A stretch of DNA of 64,000 bases from Pseudomonadota bacterium (GTDB lineage Bacteria > Desulfobacterota > Binatia > Binatales > Binataceae): positions 180,212 to 244,211 of the forward strand of contig JAJPJA010000031.1 of assembly GCA_021324455.1 (NCBI GenBank), in the 5' to 3' direction. The position numbers and the translations under genes are program-made. Each line of letters opens with the position of its first letter. Position 1 is the first letter of the stretch. Positions 60,725 to 64,000 of this stretch are shown here, piece after piece. The notes under the pieces were generated by a model. It saw only the letters and a program-made list of their open reading frames with translations, was not told where the DNA came from and made no database searches.

Positions 60725-61780
60725 TTATTGCCGGGCGGCGAGCAGCGGTTGCAGTTTGGGCGCGATGTAATCATAGACGGCGCGGTTGCCGGCTGCGTTC
60801 CAATGGATATGGTCCGGAGCGAACATTGCGGGGCCCAGCGGGTTGCCCTCGTCCAGGGAGAAAAAGACGGCTCCGGCGGCGTTGGCGGCGCCGCGCGCCG
60901 CCGCGGCCCATCGGCGTCCCGCGGGAGTGTTGGCCTGGGCACCGGCGGTGAACAGGACGACAAATTTCCCCTGGCGGGATCTGACCGTTTGCGCCATCTG
61001 CCGCACTATCGCCTTGTACAGTCGCGCGGCGTAAATGTCATTGCCGTAAATTCGCGGCTCAATTCCCAGCGCAAGGCTGGTCAGATAGGCGCTGACCGAG
61101 AAAATGTGCGCCGACCACAGCAGCCGGTTGCCCCAGGAATCGGGCCGATGCGGCACCAGGCGGCCGCCTTGCAGCTCGAACCAGGGCTTCTCGCGCACCT
61201 CTTCCCAGCGGTCGCGGATATCGTCGAAGTCGTTTAGGTAGGTGAGCAGAATCACCGCGCCGCCCCGCTTAAGCATCGGCGCGTAACGCCGCAGCGCCAG
61301 CAGTTCCTGGTCGGTGCCGTAGCCGGGAACCGCGGTGTTCGCGATGCGCACGGCCGGATTGTCGCGCTTGAGCATCCCGGCCAACGTGCGCTCGGCGGGA
61401 TACCAACTGCCGAAGCAGAAGCTGTCGCCCACCAGCATCACGTCGAAATTCTGGCGGTCGCGCGGTTCGCCGGGCAGGATACGGAATCCGTGGACGTCGG
61501 TATACGTGACGTAGGGCGTGCGCGCGCCTTCAAGATTGGGCAGCACGCGCCATCCGAGCTCCGCGTCGAACATGTACATGCGCTGATGGCCGGTGAAATA
61601 GCCGCCCGCGATGAACGCGTAATTCAGCACCACCAGGATGACCGCGGCGCCCAGCGCGGCCATCGCCAATCTGCCGAGCCATCCGATGGCGGCGGAGGCC
61701 TGGGCGGCAGGCGTTGCGGATTCGGCGGACGGCGGCGTGTGCGCTTGGGCGGGTGTCTCAGTCTTTTCGGTCAGAGCCAT
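60725..61780 (-). CDS. Membrane-anchored SGNH/GDSL-like hydrolase
   Basis: A 351-residue protein with a single N-terminal helix (LGRLAMAALGAAVILVVLNY) preceded by an Ala/Thr-rich cytosolic segment. The SGNH fold follows: VMLVGDSFCFGSWYPAERTL (block I, catalytic Ser), NTAVPGYGTDQELLALRRYA (Gly block) and FAPDHIHWNAAGNRAVYDYI (catalytic Asp-x-x-His). The active site should be periplasmic. The substrate may be an acylated polysaccharide or lipid, but this is a guess. Its start overlaps the CoA-transferase stop by 23 bases, so coupling is probable. It is convergent with the deacylase, 89 bases away. Confidence 0.82.
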   Translation of the reverse strand: MALTEKTETPAQAHTPPSAESATPAAQASAAIGWLGRLAMAALGAAVILVVLNYAFIAGGYFTGHQRMYMFDAELGWRVLPNLEGARTPYVTYTDVHGFRILPGEPRDRQNFDVMLVGDSFCFGSWYPAERTLAGMLKRDNPAVRIANTAVPGYGTDQELLALRRYAPMLKRGGAVILLTYLNDFDDIRDRWEEVREKPWFELQGGRLVPHRPDSWGNRLLWSAHIFSVSAYLTSLALGIEPRIYGNDIYAARLYKAIVRQMAQTVRSRQGKFVVLFTAGAQANTPAGRRWAAAARGAANAAGAVFFSLDEGNPLGPAMFAPDHIHWNAAGNRAVYDYIAPKLQPLLAARQ

Positions 61781-63014
61781 CGGCGACGGCGGGTTCGCGC
61801 ACCAGCACTCCCTGACGGGTGAGTTCCTCGACCTGCCCGGCGCTGTAGCCGAGATAGCTGCTCAGCACGCTCAGGTTATGCTCGCCGACCAGCGGCGCGG
61901 GTCCGGCGATGCCGGTGGCGCTGTCGGAAAAGCGCAGCGGCGTGATCGGCAGCGGCAGGTCGCCGATCACCGGATGCCCGACATGGCGGATGAAGCCGCG
62001 CTCCTTGAACTGCGGCTGCTCCATCGCCTGCGCCACGCTCAGCACCGGCGCGGCCAGGATGTGGTTGGCGTTGAGGATTTTGAGCGTGTCATCGCGGCTG
62101 GGAAACGACTTGAGCCATTCCTCGATGATCGGCACCAGCTCCAGGCGGTTCTGTACGCGCCGCCATGACGGATTGAACCGCGGGTCGCTCAGCAGCTCGG
62201 GCTTGCCGATGGTTTTGACGAAATGCTCCCAGTGATGCACCAGGGCGGTGATCACGACGTAGCCGTCGCAGGCCTCGAAAATGCCGCAGGGCGAGGTGCT
62301 CGGGTGATGCGATCCCATCCGCTCCGGCTGCGACTGGCCGCGGCTGGCGAGCAATTGCGCCAACCCCATGTCATGCAGATGAAAGAGCGCTTCGACCATC
62401 GAGATGTCGATATGCTGGCCGCGGCCGGTGCGCTCGCGCCGATAAAGCGCCGCGCACACCGCGATTGCGCCGTGCACGCCGCCGTTGTTATCCGCGATGA
62501 AATAGCCCGGCAGCGCGGGCGTGCGGTCCGGATAGCCGGTCAGATCCATCACGCCGGACAGCGCCTGCGCGACGTGGTCGTTGCCGGGGCGGCGCGCCAG
62601 CGGTCCGGTCTGGCCGCATCCGGAAACCGAGACCATGACGATGCGCGGGTTGACCTTGCGCAATTCGTCGTAGCTGAGCCCGGCGCGTTCCATCACGCCG
62701 GGGCTGAAATTCTCCACCACCACGTCGGCGCGCCGCACCAGCTCTTTGGCGATCGCGAGTCCCCGGGGTTGGTGGAAATCCAGGCACACGCTTTTCTTGC
62801 CGCGATTCCATAGCGCGAACGCAACACCGGCGTACGCCGCGGGTCCGTCGGTAAAACGCGGCTGGATCGGATCCTCGCGCGGCGGCAATTCGATTTTGAT
62901 TACTTCCGCGCCCATGTCGGCGAGGAAACGGGTGACGATTGGCCCCGCGATGTAATTGGTGAAATCGATCACGCGCACGCCCGCCAGGGCGCCGTCGTCG
63001 AACAGGTCAGTCAT
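61758..63014 (-). CDS. CaiB/BaiF family CoA-transferase
   Basis: A 418-residue family III CoA-transferase. ALAGVRVIDFTNYIAGPIVT and MGAEVIKIELPPREDPIQPR open the N-terminal Rossmann-like domain. The conserved Asp that carries the CoA is expected in SGVMDLTGYPDRTPALPGYF. GRGQHIDISMVEALFHLHDM and VGEHNLSVLSSYLGYSAGQV complete the interlocked-dimer fold. The start at 63014 (MTDLFDDGALAGVRV) has GGAGC five to six bases upstream. It overlaps the SGNH gene start. Probably activates an organic acid for the surrounding catabolic genes. Confidence 0.92.
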   Translation of the reverse strand: MTDLFDDGALAGVRVIDFTNYIAGPIVTRFLADMGAEVIKIELPPREDPIQPRFTDGPAAYAGVAFALWNRGKKSVCLDFHQPRGLAIAKELVRRADVVVENFSPGVMERAGLSYDELRKVNPRIVMVSVSGCGQTGPLARRPGNDHVAQALSGVMDLTGYPDRTPALPGYFIADNNGGVHGAIAVCAALYRRERTGRGQHIDISMVEALFHLHDMGLAQLLASRGQSQPERMGSHHPSTSPCGIFEACDGYVVITALVHHWEHFVKTIGKPELLSDPRFNPSWRRVQNRLELVPIIEEWLKSFPSRDDTLKILNANHILAAPVLSVAQAMEQPQFKERGFIRHVGHPVIGDLPLPITPLRFSDSATGIAGPAPLVGEHNLSVLSSYLGYSAGQVEELTRQGVLVREPAVADGSDRKD

Positions 63015-63281
63015 GATTGCTCCAGTTCTGCATTGACCTCGCACAGGCTTTCCAGCCCGCGACTCGGAATTGTATCAATTCCGGCAGCCCGGATTGAATT
63101 GTCATTCCGGCTGGACGTGGTGTTTGCGCCGCACAGGTACAAACAAGCGCGAAGCGATCTGAACCGGCTGCCGGAAAAATCGCCTAGCGGTTATTCCCTG
63201 CGCTTCCCTTTAAAGCTCAGCCGGCCGCGATGACCGCCTTCCAGCTCGAAAAATAAAAACTCCGGAAGCGGCCGCGCGAAC

Positions 63282-64000
63282 TCATTGCGCGCTGCCGGCG
63301 CGCAGAAGCTTTCCGGGCAGCGGACTTTCGGCGTCAACCACGTCCCGGCCATGCTCGCGGATCGGTACGCCATTGACGATCACCATCTCGACGCCGATCG
63401 CGTCCGCCACCAGACGGGCGGCGCCGCGCGGCAGGTCGTTGACGCGGCGCAGGCGGCTGGCGCCCACCGACGCCGGATCGAACACGGTGACGTCAGCCGG
63501 CGCGCCGGTCCTGAGCACGCCGCGGTCGCGCAGCCCGAACACCTCCGCCGGACGCGACGTGATCATGCGCACCGCCTCTTCCAGCGCCAGCACCTGCTTT
63601 TCGCGCACCCAATGCCCCAGCAGATGCGTGTAGGAGCAGGCGTCGCAGAGCTGACTCATATGCGCGCCGGCGTCCGACAGACCCATCACGGTGGCGCGGT
63701 CGGTCAGCAGCTGGGCGACTTCGTCCTCGTCGTTGTTGAACAGCGACATCAGAAAGCGCGCCTCAAGCCGCGACGCGAGCGCGAGGTCGAGCGTCAAATC
63801 GACCGCGTCCTTGCCGCGCTCGCGCATCACCTCCTCCAGCGTGCGTCCTTCCAATGCCGGCTCGGTCGGGCAGCAGGTAATCCAGGTCTGGTTGTAATTC
63901 CATCGCTGGCCCAGCGGTCCTTTGCCCGCGGCGACCTGCTGTTTGAAGATGCGCCGGAACGCGGGGTCGGCATAAACGCGCATCTTGGCGTCGACGTCCA
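63282..64000 (-). CDS. N-acyl-D-amino-acid deacylase family protein, C-terminal part
   Basis: The C-terminal 239 residues of a second deacylase; the N-terminal part lies beyond the window end. TVMGLSDAGAHMSQLCDACS contains the catalytic Asp and SYTHLLGHWVREKQVLALEE follows it. EAVRMITSRPAEVFGLRDRG and GVEMVIVNGVPIREHG mark the return to the small domain. The same motifs occur in the deacylase at 58959, so the two are homologues in one locus. The stop is at 63282. It lies 267 bases upstream of the CoA-transferase on the same strand. Confidence 0.9.
   Translation of the reverse strand, partial: DVDAKMRVYADPAFRRIFKQQVAAGKGPLGQRWNYNQTWITCCPTEPALEGRTLEEVMRERGKDAVDLTLDLALASRLEARFLMSLFNNDEDEVAQLLTDRATVMGLSDAGAHMSQLCDACSYTHLLGHWVREKQVLALEEAVRMITSRPAEVFGLRDRGVLRTGAPADVTVFDPASVGASRLRRVNDLPRGAARLVADAIGVEMVIVNGVPIREHGRDVVDAESPLPGKLLRAGSAQ

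Noticed and set aside
63191..63373. Minus-strand 60-codon ORF ending FELEGGHRGRLSFKGKRRE
   Set aside because: It overlaps the deacylase end out of frame; the deacylase frame has a normal C-terminus and the short ORF has no ribosome-binding site.

Overview
The window is a high-G+C chromosomal segment (by eye well above 60% G+C) from a Gram-negative bacterium. Outer-membrane and periplasmic functions (TonB-dependent receptor, RND efflux pump with its adaptor, secreted and lipid-anchored proteins, a lytic transglycosylase) fix the envelope type. The gene mix recalls uncultured deltaproteobacteria-like lineages such as Candidatus Binatota: many acyl-CoA dehydrogenases, CaiB/BaiF CoA-transferases and COG2159 amidohydrolases, paired ArsA-like ATPases beside a DUF4911 protein, and a B12-controlled receptor. 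That assignment is inference; no rRNA or ribosomal protein gene is present. I found no rRNA, tRNA, CRISPR array, insertion sequence or prophage.

Layout. 1-4036: CoA-dependent catabolism (tandem-domain CaiB/BaiF transferase cut by the window edge, acyl-CoA dehydrogenase, MFS carrier), then a decayed glyoxalase-fold remnant. 4206-8833: phosphoribosyltransferase, glycogen debranching enzyme glgX and RNA ligase rtcB, the last behind a promoter-like element with a repeated motif. 8962-13730: Tyr-rich exported protein, lytic transglycosylase, pyrF, DoxX-like protein and an APH-fold kinase. 13910-19324: APC permease with a cytosolic tail, divergent from a KinB/AlgB-like two-component pair. 19351-27208: secreted proteins, enoyl-CoA hydratase and SDR, a 34-cysteine exported protein, an MscS-family channel and a lipoprotein. 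27522-31590: stand-alone 5'-3' exonuclease, two overlapping ArsA-like ATPases, DUF4911 protein, DyP peroxidase. 31721-36895: cobalamin riboswitch, TonB receptor, then eno-gpmI (4-base overlap), all on the minus strand. 37088-44390: MntP-like exporter, acyl-CoA dehydrogenase, an unrecognised two-helix membrane protein, a serine hydrolase and a hybrid histidine kinase. 44545-47884: lemA, an M48 protease, GNAT and nucleoside phosphorylase operon. 47938-56294 (minus): EEP-family protein, DUF255 protein, RND pump and adaptor, EthD-repeat protein. 56403-64000: two tandem COG2159 amidohydrolases, an N-acyl-D-amino-acid deacylase, an SGNH hydrolase overlapping a CaiB/BaiF transferase, and a second deacylase cut by the window end.

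Together the two ends look like parts of a catabolic programme in which substrates are activated by CoA transfer, dehydrogenated, hydrated and deacylated. The middle carries envelope, signalling and housekeeping genes. The most distinctive items are the cysteine-rich exported protein locus, the riboswitch-receptor-glycolysis arrangement, the split ArsA pair, the duplicated amidohydrolases, the rtcB upstream repeats and the two-helix coiled-coil protein. None is clearly a new defence or mobile system.
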